Of a stretch of DNA of 64,000 bases, positions 47,255-56,308 are shown in pieces. Source of the stretch: Acetobacter tropicalis. Lineage in GTDB: Bacteria > Pseudomonadota > Alphaproteobacteria > Acetobacterales > Acetobacteraceae. Below the pieces are notes generated by a model, which had not been told where the DNA came from, made no database searches, and saw nothing but the letters and a program-made list of their open reading frames with translations. Numbering within the stretch: position 1 is the stretch's first letter; every line of letters starts with the position of its first letter. The DNA lies in the NCBI RefSeq assembly GCF_001580915.1, contig NZ_LHZQ01000211.1:1-64000 (forward strand). The letters run 5' to 3'. The translations under genes were made by a program, and so were the position numbers.

Positions 47255-48330
47255 TCGCCCTCCTCATCTTCCGGCAGAAGATCCATCTGGGCTGAACGCG
47301 GCTCATCCGGTCTGGCCGGTGGGGTCAGACCCAGATGCCGCCAGCCCCGCTCCCCAAGCATGCGCCCCCGACTGGTACGCATAATGAGCCCTTCCTGAAT
47401 CAGATAAGGCTCAATCACGTCTTCCAGTGTGTCCCGCGCTTCAGCCAAGGCGGCTGCAAGTGTCTCTACACCAACCGGGCCGCCATGGTGGTATTCCGCA
47501 ATGCGACGCAGGTAACGGCGATCCATGGCATCCAGCCCCAGTGCATCCACTTCCAGACGACTGAGAGCCGCATCCGCAACCTCACGACTGACGGGAGCCG
47601 TGCCTTTGCCGCTTACCAACGCAAAATCCCGCACCCGGCGCAGTAGACGCCCCGCAATACGGGGTGTGCCACGGGAACGGCGGGCAATTTCCTCCGCCCC
47701 TTCGCTGCTAAGCGCAAAGCCGAGCTTTTCCGCACCGCGCGCCACAATCAGCCGGAGTTCATCCGGCGTATAGAACACCAGCCGAAGCGGAATACCAAAA
47801 CGGTCCCGCAAGGGCGTGGCCAACAGGCCCGCACGGGTTGTTGCCGCCACCAAGGTAAAGGGGGGCAGATCAATTCGTACAGACCGTGCGGCCGGGCCTT
47901 CCCCAATAATCAGATCAAGCTGGAAATCTTCCATCGCGGGATAGAGAATTTCCTCGATCGCGGGCTGCAGGCGATGAATTTCATCAATAAACAGCACATC
48001 CCGCGGTTGCAGGTTGGTCAGGATGGCCGCCAGGTCACCAGCCCGTTGAATAACCGGGCCAGATGTTGCCCGAAACCCGACCCCGAGTTCACGAGACACA
48101 ATCTGCGCCAGTGTGGTTTTGCCCAACCCCGGTGGCCCATGCAGAAGAACATGGTCCAGTGCCTCTCCCCGCTGGCGGGCAGCGGCAATAAACACGGCCA
48201 GATTTTCCCGACTCGCACGTTGCCCGGTAAAATCCGCCAGAGTTTGCGGGCGAAGCGACCCTTCTCCCGCATCATCCTCGTGGCGGCCGGCGTCGATTTC
48301 CCGTTCAGGCGTGAAGTCAGCACCGCTCAT
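47251..48330 (-). CDS. ruvB: Holliday junction branch migration ATPase RuvB
   Basis: Hexameric AAA+ motor that drives branch migration with RuvA. The 359-residue protein has [14 protein letters not shown], Walker [18 protein letters not shown], Walker [18 protein letters not shown], sensor 1 VAATTRAG, the arginine-finger region [11 protein letters not shown], and a C-terminal winged helix ending [18 protein letters not shown]. The ATG overlaps the ruvA stop (ATGA), and its own stop overlaps ybgC. Confidence 0.97.
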   Translation of the reverse strand: MSGADFTPEREIDAGRHEDDAGEGSLRPQTLADFTGQRASRENLAVFIAAARQRGEALDHVLLHGPPGLGKTTLAQIVSRELGVGFRATSGPVIQRAGDLAAILTNLQPRDVLFIDEIHRLQPAIEEILYPAMEDFQLDLIIGEGPAARSVRIDLPPFTLVAATTRAGLLATPLRDRFGIPLRLVFYTPDELRLIVARGAEKLGFALSSEGAEEIARRSRGTPRIAGRLLRRVRDFALVSGKGTAPVSREVADAALSRLEVDALGLDAMDRRYLRRIAEYHHGGPVGVETLAAALAEARDTLEDVIEPYLIQEGLIMRTSRGRMLGERGWRHLGLTPPARPDEPRSAQMDLLPEDEEGE

Positions 48331-48935
48331 CGGGCCAGCTCCTTCAGGCTATCCCGCAGCACTGTATCCAGCGTGGCGGCTGCACCACGTTCGTCCAGCA
48401 AGCGCCGCACAACCGGCACTGCCTCCGAGCGACGGAAACCCAGACCGGCCAGCGCCATCAGGGCATCCGCCTCGATCCCGCCGCCCGGTGTGGCCGCAGC
48501 AGGGAACACAATCCCACCGCCGCCACCGGGCATTTTACCCGCTTTATCACGCAGTTCCGTCAGGATTCGGTCGGCCAGACGCCCCCCTACACCCGGTGCA
48601 CGGGTCAGGCTGGCTTTGTCCGCTGTGGAAAGCGCAGCCACCAGTTCACCCGGAGAAAGTGTGGACAGAATCCCCAAGGCCACTTTGGCCCCAACGCCCT
48701 GCACGCTGGTCAGGAGCCGGAACCATTCGCGTTCCGCGCTTTCCATGAAGCCGTACAGAAGAATGGCATCTTCCCGCACCACTGTTTCAATCAGCACGCG
48801 GGCTTTTTCCGGCGGATTGGGCAGCGCCGCCAAAGTACGTGTGGACGCCGAGACCAGATATCCCACGCCGTTCACATCAATAACGCACGATCCTGTTTCA
48901 ACCTGAATGACCAACCCGCACAGAAACGCAATCAT
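48327..48935 (-). CDS. ruvA: Holliday junction DNA helicase subunit RuvA
   Basis: Junction-binding tetramer that loads RuvB. The 202-residue protein starts [20 protein letters not shown] (OB-fold domain I), then [19 protein letters not shown] and [19 protein letters not shown] (two helix-hairpin-helix motifs), a flexible Gly/Pro linker, and domain III with [16 protein letters not shown], which contacts RuvB. The ATG at 48935 is chosen by homology and overlaps the ruvC stop by four bases. Confidence 0.96.
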   Translation of the reverse strand: MIAFLCGLVIQVETGSCVIDVNGVGYLVSASTRTLAALPNPPEKARVLIETVVREDAILLYGFMESAEREWFRLLTSVQGVGAKVALGILSTLSPGELVAALSTADKASLTRAPGVGGRLADRILTELRDKAGKMPGGGGGIVFPAAATPGGGIEADALMALAGLGFRRSEAVPVVRRLLDERGAAATLDTVLRDSLKELAR

Positions 48936-49438
48936 GCCATTCTTACCCCGGCCGCAATGTGGCGGGCGCTGGCCCGATGATGCGCATGGCAAATGGCCAC
49001 CGCCAATGCGTCAGACGCATCTGCCCGCAAAACCTTAACCCCAGGCAGCAGACGGCGTACCATCATTTCCACCTGATCCTTATCGGCAGAGCCTGTGCCC
49101 ACAACAGATTTTTTAACAGACAACGCGCCGTATTCCGCCACGTCCAACCCGGCCAAAGCCGGAGCCAGAAGGGCCACGCCACGCGCGTATCCCAATTTGA
49201 GCGTGGCGGTGCCGTTACGGTTAACGTAAGTTTCTTCAACCGCCGCTTCAGACGGAGCCAGACGGTCTATCAGCAATGTCAGGTTTTCGTGCAGCACCTT
49301 CAGCCGGTCTGGCACGCTATCCGCGCTGTTGGTTGCAATCACGCCGTTTTCAACGTGCCGCAACCGGTTACCCTCGACATCAATCACACCCCAACCGGTA
49401 AACCGTAGGCCGGGATCAATGCCGAGCAGGCGCACCAC
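48932..49438 (-). CDS. ruvC: Holliday junction resolvase RuvC
   Basis: Endonuclease that cuts Holliday junctions after RuvAB migration. The 168-residue RNase H-fold protein has Asp7 in LLGIDPGLRFTGWG, a second acidic residue in AAVEETYVNRNG, and two more in ADASDALAVAICHAHH. These give the usual four-acid metal site. It starts 2 bases after the yebC stop and overlaps ruvA by ATGA, so yebC-ruvC-ruvA-ruvB-ybgC are translationally linked. Confidence 0.97.
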   Translation of the reverse strand: MVRLLGIDPGLRFTGWGVIDVEGNRLRHVENGVIATNSADSVPDRLKVLHENLTLLIDRLAPSEAAVEETYVNRNGTATLKLGYARGVALLAPALAGLDVAEYGALSVKKSVVGTGSADKDQVEMMVRRLLPGVKVLRADASDALAVAICHAHHRASARHIAAGVRMA

Positions 49439-49440
49439 TG

Positions 49441-50190
49441 TCAGGAAGACAGTTTTTCGGCCAGATCATCCGGCAGATCAAAATTGGCGTAAACGTTCTG
49501 CACGTCGTCATTGTCTTCCAGAACGTCCAGCAGCTTGAACACGCTGGTGGCTTTTTCTTCATCCAGCGTCACGCTGTTTTCCGGCCGCCAGTCCAGCTTG
49601 GCGCTTTCCGGCTCACCAAACTTGGCTTCCAGCGAATCCCGCACGGTAAAAAAAGATTCCACTTCACAGGTGATCTCATGCGTTGTGTCGGAAGACACAA
49701 CATTTTCAGCCCCTGCTTCAATGGCGGCTTCCAGCATGTCATCTTCTGAAGCCACAGAAAGCGGATAGGTGATCACACCAAGGCGACGGAACATAAAGGA
49801 GACCGAATTGGTTTCCCCCAGAGACCCACCATATTTGGAGAACGCCGCGCGCACATCAGATGCCGTGCGATTACGGTTATCGGTCAGGGCTTCCACAATA
49901 ACAGCAACGCCAGCCGGGCCGTAACCTTCGTAGCGCACTTCCACATAATCTTCACCGCCCGCAGCGCCCGTCGCCTTCTTGATGGCGCGGTCAATATTGT
50001 CCTTGGGCATGTTCACATCACGCGCGGCGGCAATAGCCGCCCGCAGGCGCGGGTTGGACGCAGGGTCAGGCAGGCCGGAACGGGCAGCAACCGTCAGTTC
50101 ACGAATAACCTTGGCAAACTGTTTGGCCCGCTTGGCATCCTGCGCACCTTTACGGTGCATGATGTTCTTAAATTGGGAATGACCCGCCAT
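49441..50190 (-). CDS. yebC: YebC/PmpR family regulator
   Basis: A 249-residue protein of the YebC/TACO1 family, described either as DNA-binding regulators or as factors that help ribosomes through difficult sequences. The N-terminal [20 protein letters not shown] is the family hallmark, followed by [20 protein letters not shown] and [19 protein letters not shown]. It is the first gene of the yebC-ruvCAB run, the common bacterial order. It is preceded by secA on the same strand. Confidence 0.95.
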   Translation of the reverse strand: MAGHSQFKNIMHRKGAQDAKRAKQFAKVIRELTVAARSGLPDPASNPRLRAAIAAARDVNMPKDNIDRAIKKATGAAGGEDYVEVRYEGYGPAGVAVIVEALTDNRNRTASDVRAAFSKYGGSLGETNSVSFMFRRLGVITYPLSVASEDDMLEAAIEAGAENVVSSDTTHEITCEVESFFTVRDSLEAKFGEPESAKLDWRPENSVTLDEEKATSVFKLLDVLEDNDDVQNVYANFDLPDDLAEKLSS

Positions 50191-50229
50191 AGTTCCTTAC
50201 CTAACTGTCCCGTCCACACTCCCGCCTGC

Positions 50230-52953
50230 TCAGATCAGGCGGCCATGACAATGTTTATATTTTTTGCCTGAACCACAGGGGCATGGCGCGTTACGCGGTG
50301 TTTCGCCCCAGCTTGACGGATCATCCGGCATGATGGCGCTGGCCCCGATGGGCACTGCCATTTCAGGCGCAGCACCCGGAGACAATCCCGGTCCGGGTTC
50401 GGACTCAAAGCCGGGAATTTCCGGGTTTGCGTGAACTTCTGCTGTATCCGCAAACGGATCAACCGTGCCAGCCGGAGCCACTTCCACGCGCGCCACCAGA
50501 GACACAACGCGTTCGCGCATTTCTTCAAGCATGATGGTGAAGAGCTGGAAGGCCTCATGCTTGTATTCGTTCAGCGGATCTTTCTGGCCGTATGCCCGCA
50601 GCCCGATGCCCTGACGCATCTGATCAAGCGCATGCAGATGCTCTTTCCAAACGGCATCATAGGTGGTCAGCAAGACCTGTTTTTCAATGAACCGCATCAG
50701 ATCCGGGCCAAGATTGGCAGCCCGGGCGGCATGTGCCTGCGTAGCAGCCTGACTGATGCGCTCAGCAACCTGCTCCGCATCCATGCCGTCTTCCTTCGAC
50801 CATTCGGCAATCGGCAGATCAAGTGCGAATGTCTTGTTTACAGCCGCATGCAGGCCGTCCACATCCCATTGTTCCGCAAAGGATTTTTCAGGAATATGGC
50901 GCGCCACCATGGCGTCAATCACATCTTCCTGCGCTTCCGCAATGATGGAGGACACATCCTCGGTAGACATGTATTCCCGGCGCTGGGCGTACACTTCCTT
51001 GCGCTGGTCATTCATCACGTCATCATATTTGAGCGTGTTCTTGCGCATGTCGAAGTTGCGGGCTTCAACTTTTTTCTGCGCCCGTTCCAGCGCCTTGCTC
51101 AGCCAGGGGTGAACAATGGCCTCGCCTTCTTTCATGCCCATTTTCTGGAACATGCCGCCCATACGGTCAGACCCGAAAATGCGCATCAGGTCATCTTGCA
51201 AGGAGATAAAGAACCGCGAATTGCCCGGATCACCCTGACGCCCGGCGCGACCCCGCAACTGGTTATCAATCCGGCGGCTTTCATGCCGCTCGGTGCCGAT
51301 AACAAACAGGCCACCGGCCTGCTTCACAATCTCATGGTCACGGGTCACACGGTCCCGAATGGCCTGCTCGGCCGCATCCCGTTCCGGTGACGGCTCCATG
51401 CCTTCAAGCTGCTGCTCTATCAGCATGTCAACATTGCCGCCCAGCTTGATGTCCGTCCCACGTCCGGCCATGTTGGTAGCAATGGTGATAGCACCCGGAG
51501 ACCCCGCCTGCGCCACAATCTTGGCTTCCATTTCATGGAAGCGGGCATTGAGCACATTATGGGGAATGTTTTCCTGCTTCAGCAGGGCGGAAAGCGCTTC
51601 ACTTTTCTCAATAGAGGTCGTGCCCACCAGAATAGGCTGGTTGCGCTCATGCACCTCACGGATAAGACGCGTGACAGCCGCGAATTTCTCCGCTTCCGTC
51701 AGATAGATCTCATCATCTTCATCTTTGCGGGCAACTGGCCGGTTGGTGGGAATTTCCACCACATCCAGCTTGTAGATTTCCGCAAATTCGTCGGCCTCGG
51801 TCATGGCCGTACCGGTCATGCCGGACAGTTTGGGATAAAGACGGAAGAAGTTCTGGAAGGTGATGGAGGCCAGCGTCTGGTTTTCCTGCTGGACCTCAAC
51901 ATGTTCCTTGGCTTCCAGCGCCTGATGCAGCCCATCCGAATACCGGCGGCCTTCCATCATGCGGCCGGTGAATTCATCAATAATCACCACCTTGCCGCCC
52001 CGCACGATGTAATCCACATCGCGCGAGAACAGGGTGTGGGCGCGCAGAGACTGCTGCACGTGATGAACCACAGCCACATGATGCAGGTCATACAACCCGC
52101 CTTCATCCAGCACGCCAGCCTCCCGCAGTAGCTCTTCCACCTTATCGGAACCAGCATCCGTCAGCACGACACTGCGGAATTTTTCGTCCTTATCGTAAGT
52201 GGAGAGGTCCTGCACCAGCCGGACCACCACTTCATCAACCGCCCGATACAATTCGGAACTATCTTCCGCCGGGCCGGAAATAATGAGCGGTGTGCGGGCT
52301 TCATCAATCAGGATGGAGTCCACTTCGTCCACAATGGCATGGTAGAAGGGGCGTTGCACCATCTCTTCCAGGCGATATTTCATATTATCGCGCAGGTAAT
52401 CGAAGCCGAATTCGTTATTGGTGCCGTAGGTGATATCCGCCGCATAAGCCGCACGGCGAGCTTCATCAGGCATGTTGGGCACGATCGTCCCGGTGGTCAG
52501 CCCAAGAAAACCGTAGAGCTTGCTCATCTCGGCAGCATCACGCGAGGCGAGGTAATCATTCACCGTCACCACATGCACGCCCTTGCCAGCCAAGGCGCTG
52601 AGGTACACTGCCAGCGTTGCCACCAGCGTCTTGCCTTCGCCGGTGCGCATTTCGGCAATACGGCCAGCCTGCAGCACCATGCCGCCAATAAGCTGCACGT
52701 CAAAATGCCGCATACCCAGCACCCGGCGGGATGCCTCACGCGCCACAGCGAACGCTTCGGGCAGGAGGCTGTCTAGCGTGGCCCCCTGGGCCAGCCGGTC
52801 ACGAAACTCTCCCGTCTTGGCTGCAAGCGCGGCGTCATCCAGCGCCTGCATCTGGGGTTCCAGGGCGTTGATTTCCGGCACGCGGCGCTGGAACATCTTG
52901 AGCGTCCGATCATTGGCAGTGCCGAACAGGGCGCGGACGAAGCTTGCGAGCAT
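50230..52953 (-). CDS. secA: Preprotein translocase ATPase SecA
   Basis: Motor that pushes unfolded proteins through SecYEG. The 907-residue protein has [13 protein letters not shown] (Walker A), [35 protein letters not shown] (Walker B), [31 protein letters not shown] (helicase motif VI region) and the C-terminal zinc-binding [14 protein letters not shown] that contacts SecB. The ATG at 52953 gives the family N-terminus and has GGAAAGG upstream; the in-frame start at 53085 is rejected. It is divergent from the isomerase gene. Confidence 0.97.
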   Translation of the reverse strand: MLASFVRALFGTANDRTLKMFQRRVPEINALEPQMQALDDAALAAKTGEFRDRLAQGATLDSLLPEAFAVAREASRRVLGMRHFDVQLIGGMVLQAGRIAEMRTGEGKTLVATLAVYLSALAGKGVHVVTVNDYLASRDAAEMSKLYGFLGLTTGTIVPNMPDEARRAAYAADITYGTNNEFGFDYLRDNMKYRLEEMVQRPFYHAIVDEVDSILIDEARTPLIISGPAEDSSELYRAVDEVVVRLVQDLSTYDKDEKFRSVVLTDAGSDKVEELLREAGVLDEGGLYDLHHVAVVHHVQQSLRAHTLFSRDVDYIVRGGKVVIIDEFTGRMMEGRRYSDGLHQALEAKEHVEVQQENQTLASITFQNFFRLYPKLSGMTGTAMTEADEFAEIYKLDVVEIPTNRPVARKDEDDEIYLTEAEKFAAVTRLIREVHERNQPILVGTTSIEKSEALSALLKQENIPHNVLNARFHEMEAKIVAQAGSPGAITIATNMAGRGTDIKLGGNVDMLIEQQLEGMEPSPERDAAEQAIRDRVTRDHEIVKQAGGLFVIGTERHESRRIDNQLRGRAGRQGDPGNSRFFISLQDDLMRIFGSDRMGGMFQKMGMKEGEAIVHPWLSKALERAQKKVEARNFDMRKNTLKYDDVMNDQRKEVYAQRREYMSTEDVSSIIAEAQEDVIDAMVARHIPEKSFAEQWDVDGLHAAVNKTFALDLPIAEWSKEDGMDAEQVAERISQAATQAHAARAANLGPDLMRFIEKQVLLTTYDAVWKEHLHALDQMRQGIGLRAYGQKDPLNEYKHEAFQLFTIMLEEMRERVVSLVARVEVAPAGTVDPFADTAEVHANPEIPGFESEPGPGLSPGAAPEMAVPIGASAIMPDDPSSWGETPRNAPCPCGSGKKYKHCHGRLI

Positions 52954-53189
52954 GAAAACCTTTCCGGAACAATGCGCGACCCCTTCCGCCTTCCATCCGG
53001 AACCAGACCGGCGGAGACAGAACAAGGCATCAGCATGGAGTGGCTCGGGGGCAAAATAGGGCCGAGGCCGCCTGCGGTCAACCAATCACCCCGGTTTCTT
53101 GCCTTGCACCCGGCAAGAGGGCTTGCAGGGCTGGGGAGCCTCCTTCATAGAGGTAACACTGTTTAGTCCTTAGTTTAGGGTTTGTCCTC

Positions 53190-54146
53190 ATGCGGTTTAC
53201 CAAACAGGCCTTCGCTCTTGCAGCTACGGCCCTGCTTGCCTCCACTGCCTTTTCTGCTTCTTCTTTTGCGGCTCCTGCCGCACCGGCAGCAGCTCCTGCC
53301 ACACCAGCAGCTCCTCCAGCAAAGCCGGTAGACCCCAATGCCGTGGTCGCAACCGTGAATGGTGAAAAAATCACGGTGTCTGATGTGCAGGACGCCCTGT
53401 CCAACATGCCACCGCAGATGCGTCAGCTGCCGCCGAACCTGATCTTCCCGATGCTGGTCAATCAGCTGGCTGATCAGAAAGCCATCCAGATTGTTGCCCG
53501 CAAGGAAGGTCTGGACAAGACGCCAGACGTCAAGAAAATGATGGATGCTGCTTCCATCAATGCGCTGCAGAATGCATGGCTGTCCAAACAGGTTACGCCG
53601 CAACTGACGGATGCCGCCATTGAGCAGTATTACCAGCAGAATTACGCAGGCAAGCCGCCGGAACAGGAAGTGCATGCCCGCCACATCCTGCTCAAGACCG
53701 AAGCTGAAGCTACTGATGTTATCAAGAAGCTGAAAGCTGGCGCAGACTTTGGCAAGCTGGCTGCAGAAGTTTCAACCGATACCGGCAGCGCCAAGCAGAA
53801 CGGTGGTGATCTGGGCTGGTTCAAGAAGGAAGACATGATTCCGGCCTTCTCAACCGCCGCTTTCGCCATGAAAAAAGGCGAAATCAGCAGCACGCCGGTC
53901 AAGAGCCAGTATGGCTACCATGTCATTCAGGTGCTTGATACCCGCACCGATCCCGTGCCGTCCCTGGACAGCGTGAAAGACAAGATCCGTCAGGCTCTGA
54001 TCCAGAAATACGTGCGTGAAGCCGTTGGCAAAGCCACCAGTAATGTCAAGATTGTCCGGTTTGATCCCTCAACCGGCAAGCAGCTTCCTGATGCACCTCC
54101 TCCCGGCACACCGGGCGCGGCACCGGCTGCTCCTGCCAAAAAATAA
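53190..54146 (+). CDS. Parvulin-type peptidyl-prolyl isomerase, periplasmic
   Basis: A 318-residue PpiC/SurA/PrsA-like folding helper. A signal peptide (FALAATALLASTAFSASSFA) is followed by an Ala/Pro-rich stretch, a helical chaperone-like domain (residues about 50-150), and the parvulin domain with VHARHILLKTEAEA, GGDLGWFKKEDMIPAFSTAA and SQYGYHVIQVLDTR. The C-terminal tail is Pro/Ala-rich. Being divergent from secA fits a role in folding exported proteins. A hairpin follows the stop. Confidence 0.93.
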   Translation: MRFTKQAFALAATALLASTAFSASSFAAPAAPAAAPATPAAPPAKPVDPNAVVATVNGEKITVSDVQDALSNMPPQMRQLPPNLIFPMLVNQLADQKAIQIVARKEGLDKTPDVKKMMDAASINALQNAWLSKQVTPQLTDAAIEQYYQQNYAGKPPEQEVHARHILLKTEAEATDVIKKLKAGADFGKLAAEVSTDTGSAKQNGGDLGWFKKEDMIPAFSTAAFAMKKGEISSTPVKSQYGYHVIQVLDTRTDPVPSLDSVKDKIRQALIQKYVREAVGKATSNVKIVRFDPSTGKQLPDAPPPGTPGAAPAAPAKK

Positions 54147-54170
54147 TCTAACCTGCCCACCCTCTTCCAG

Positions 54171-54193
54171 CCGCCATGCCTCCTGCATGGCGG
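54171..54193 (+). terminator. Hairpin between the isomerase gene and argJ
   Basis: CCGCCATGC (54171-54179) and GCATGGCGG (54185-54193) form a perfect 9-base-pair stem with a 5-base loop, followed by TTCTGCCGTTTC. The T content is weak, so it may only reduce read-through into argJ. Confidence 0.5.
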
Positions 54194-54221
54194 TTCTGCC
54201 GTTTCAAGGACATAAAGCGTT

Positions 54222-55469
54222 ATGGCACACGCCCTCCCCGTTTCTCCTCTCGCCCGGCCTCTTCCTGAGCTTGGTGTTATTCGCGGGGTGCGCCTTGGCG
54301 CGGCGGAAGCAGGTATCCGTTACAAAGGCCGGACAGATTTGGTTCTGGCCGAGTTTACCCCCGGCACCACGGTGGCGGGTGTCTTTACCCAGACAAAATG
54401 TGCTGGCGCACCGGTTGACTGGTGCCGCTCCGTGCTACCGCACGGACAGGCAGGGGCGCTGGTGGTCAATGCCGGGAACGCCAACGTCTTTACCGGTCGC
54501 GCAGGCCGCGAAACCTGTGAAGCCACGGCGGAAACCGCAGCCAAACTGGCAGGATGTTCGCTGGATGCCGTCTATCTGGCCTCCACTGGTGTGATCGGGG
54601 CGATTCTTCCGCATGAGCGCATTACAAATGCGCTGCCCGCGCTGCACACTGCACTCAGCGACACCGGGTGGGAAGCCGCAGCACGCGGCATCATGACCAC
54701 TGACACGTTTCCGAAAGCCGCTGTGCGCACTGCCACACTGAACGGGACCACTGTGACCATTCAGGGCATTGCCAAGGGCAGCGGCATGATTGCGCCAGAT
54801 ATGGCCACCATGCTGGCGTTCGTGGCGACCGATGCCGCTCTTCCGGCACCTGTGTTGCAAAGCCTGCTTTCAGCAGATGTCAAAACCACCTTCAACTGCA
54901 TCACGGTCGATTCTGATACCTCCACCTCAGACATGGTTCTGCTGTTCGCCACAGGTGCGGCACAGAATCCGCCTGTTGCAGCAGAAATTGACGCCCTGAA
55001 TGACGCTGCACTGGCAGATTTCCGCGCAGCCCTGAAAGCGGTGCTGCATGACCTGGCACTTCTCGTCATTCGGGACGGAGAAGGGGCCACCAAGCTCATG
55101 AACATTCGGGTGACGGGTGCAGTCTCTGATGCGTCCGCATGGCGTGTTGGCATGGCCATTGGCAATTCCCCGCTGGTGAAAACCGCTGTTGCTGGAGAAG
55201 ACGCAAACTGGGGTCGCGTTGTCATGGCCGTAGGCAAATGCGGCGAACCGGCAGACCGTGACACACTTTCCGTTTCAATAGGCGGTGTTTGCATTGCCCG
55301 TGATGGCACGGTTGTGGCGGACTATGATGAAACCCCCGTGGTTGCCCATATGAAGCGGCAGGAAATTGATATCGCCGTTGATCTTGGCCTTGGCACAGGA
55401 TCAGCTCAGGTCTGGAGCTGTGATCTGACCCACGGCTATATTGATATCAACGGCTCCTACCGCAGTTAG
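54222..55469 (+). CDS. argJ: Bifunctional ornithine acetyltransferase / N-acetylglutamate synthase
   Basis: Recycles the acetyl group in arginine synthesis: moves acetyl from N-acetylornithine to glutamate, and in bifunctional forms also uses acetyl-CoA. The 415-residue precursor cuts itself before Thr196 in APDMATMLAFVATDA. Other family marks are VNAGNANVFTG, ASTGVIGAILP, TTDTFPKAA and VAGEDANWGRVVMAVG, and the C-terminus THGYIDINGSYRS is typical. AAGGACATAAAG lies upstream of the ATG. The RDD gene follows after about 70 bases. Confidence 0.96.
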   Translation: MAHALPVSPLARPLPELGVIRGVRLGAAEAGIRYKGRTDLVLAEFTPGTTVAGVFTQTKCAGAPVDWCRSVLPHGQAGALVVNAGNANVFTGRAGRETCEATAETAAKLAGCSLDAVYLASTGVIGAILPHERITNALPALHTALSDTGWEAAARGIMTTDTFPKAAVRTATLNGTTVTIQGIAKGSGMIAPDMATMLAFVATDAALPAPVLQSLLSADVKTTFNCITVDSDTSTSDMVLLFATGAAQNPPVAAEIDALNDAALADFRAALKAVLHDLALLVIRDGEGATKLMNIRVTGAVSDASAWRVGMAIGNSPLVKTAVAGEDANWGRVVMAVGKCGEPADRDTLSVSIGGVCIARDGTVVADYDETPVVAHMKRQEIDIAVDLGLGTGSAQVWSCDLTHGYIDINGSYRS

Positions 55470-55537
55470 CCCCGCCGCCCACACGGACGGTTCATGTTCG
55501 CTGCTTCGCCAGCAACAGTTTTTAAGGAACAGGCCTG

Positions 55538-56182
55538 ATGTCCGCTTCTGATCTGCCGCCCGGCTGGGGAGGCCCGTCGCAACATTCGGATAACGGTTTC
55601 TATACGCCGCAGGAGGGCATTGGCCGCCCGATGTGGATTTACGCTGGCTTCTGGTGGCGTGTGTGGGCTTTTATAATTGATAGCGTCATTCTGAGCGTGG
55701 TGGATGGCGTGCTGGGCTTCTTCATGCTGCCTGACCTGAAAGTGGAATGGGAGGAAACCCCCATTCCCGACGCATCCGGCCAGACCATGGATGTTGTGGA
55801 TATCGCCTCCTTCGTGCAGCCGGAAGCGGCTTCCGTCCTTATTCCGCATATTCATGCAGGCAACTGGCATCTGCCCAGCCTGTTTTTGGCACTGCTTCCG
55901 GCCCTGTATTTCATTTTCTTTGAATCGTCCTCCTTCCGCGCCACACCGGGCAAACGGCTATGCCGTCTGGAAGTCACCACCACCCGCGGCAGACAGATTT
56001 CCATTGGCCGGGCGACGGTGCGTTTTCTGGTAAAGGCCTTCATCTCGTTCCCGTTTTTTTACATCGGGGTGCTGATGGTGGCTTTCACCCGCCACAAACA
56101 GGCGCTGCATGACCTGATTGCGGATACGCTGGTTATCCGGTCTGAAACTGCACAGGTTGTGACTTTCGAACCCCGTTCCTGA
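55538..56182 (+). CDS. RDD family membrane protein
   Basis: A 214-residue inner-membrane protein of the RDD family. The first helix, WWRVWAFIIDSVILSVVDGV, carries the Arg and Asp that name the family. LFLALLPALYFIFFESS is the second helix, followed by TPGKRLCRLEV, and FLVKAFISFPFFYIGVLMVAF is the third, with RHKQALHDLIADTLVI at the end. Function is not established for most members; ion or small-molecule transport has been proposed for some. AAGGAA precedes the ATG. Confidence 0.87.
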   Translation: MSASDLPPGWGGPSQHSDNGFYTPQEGIGRPMWIYAGFWWRVWAFIIDSVILSVVDGVLGFFMLPDLKVEWEETPIPDASGQTMDVVDIASFVQPEAASVLIPHIHAGNWHLPSLFLALLPALYFIFFESSSFRATPGKRLCRLEVTTTRGRQISIGRATVRFLVKAFISFPFFYIGVLMVAFTRHKQALHDLIADTLVIRSETAQVVTFEPRS

Positions 56183-56308
56183 AACGCCGGCCATCCCTGC
56201 CCTCCGGCGGTCTTGATACTGCCGGAATTGCCCCCTACCCTTGAGCGCACTTATCGGGCATTCACCGCCCATTCTCTCATCGCGCTGAATACAAGGAGAC
56301 GGCACGCC

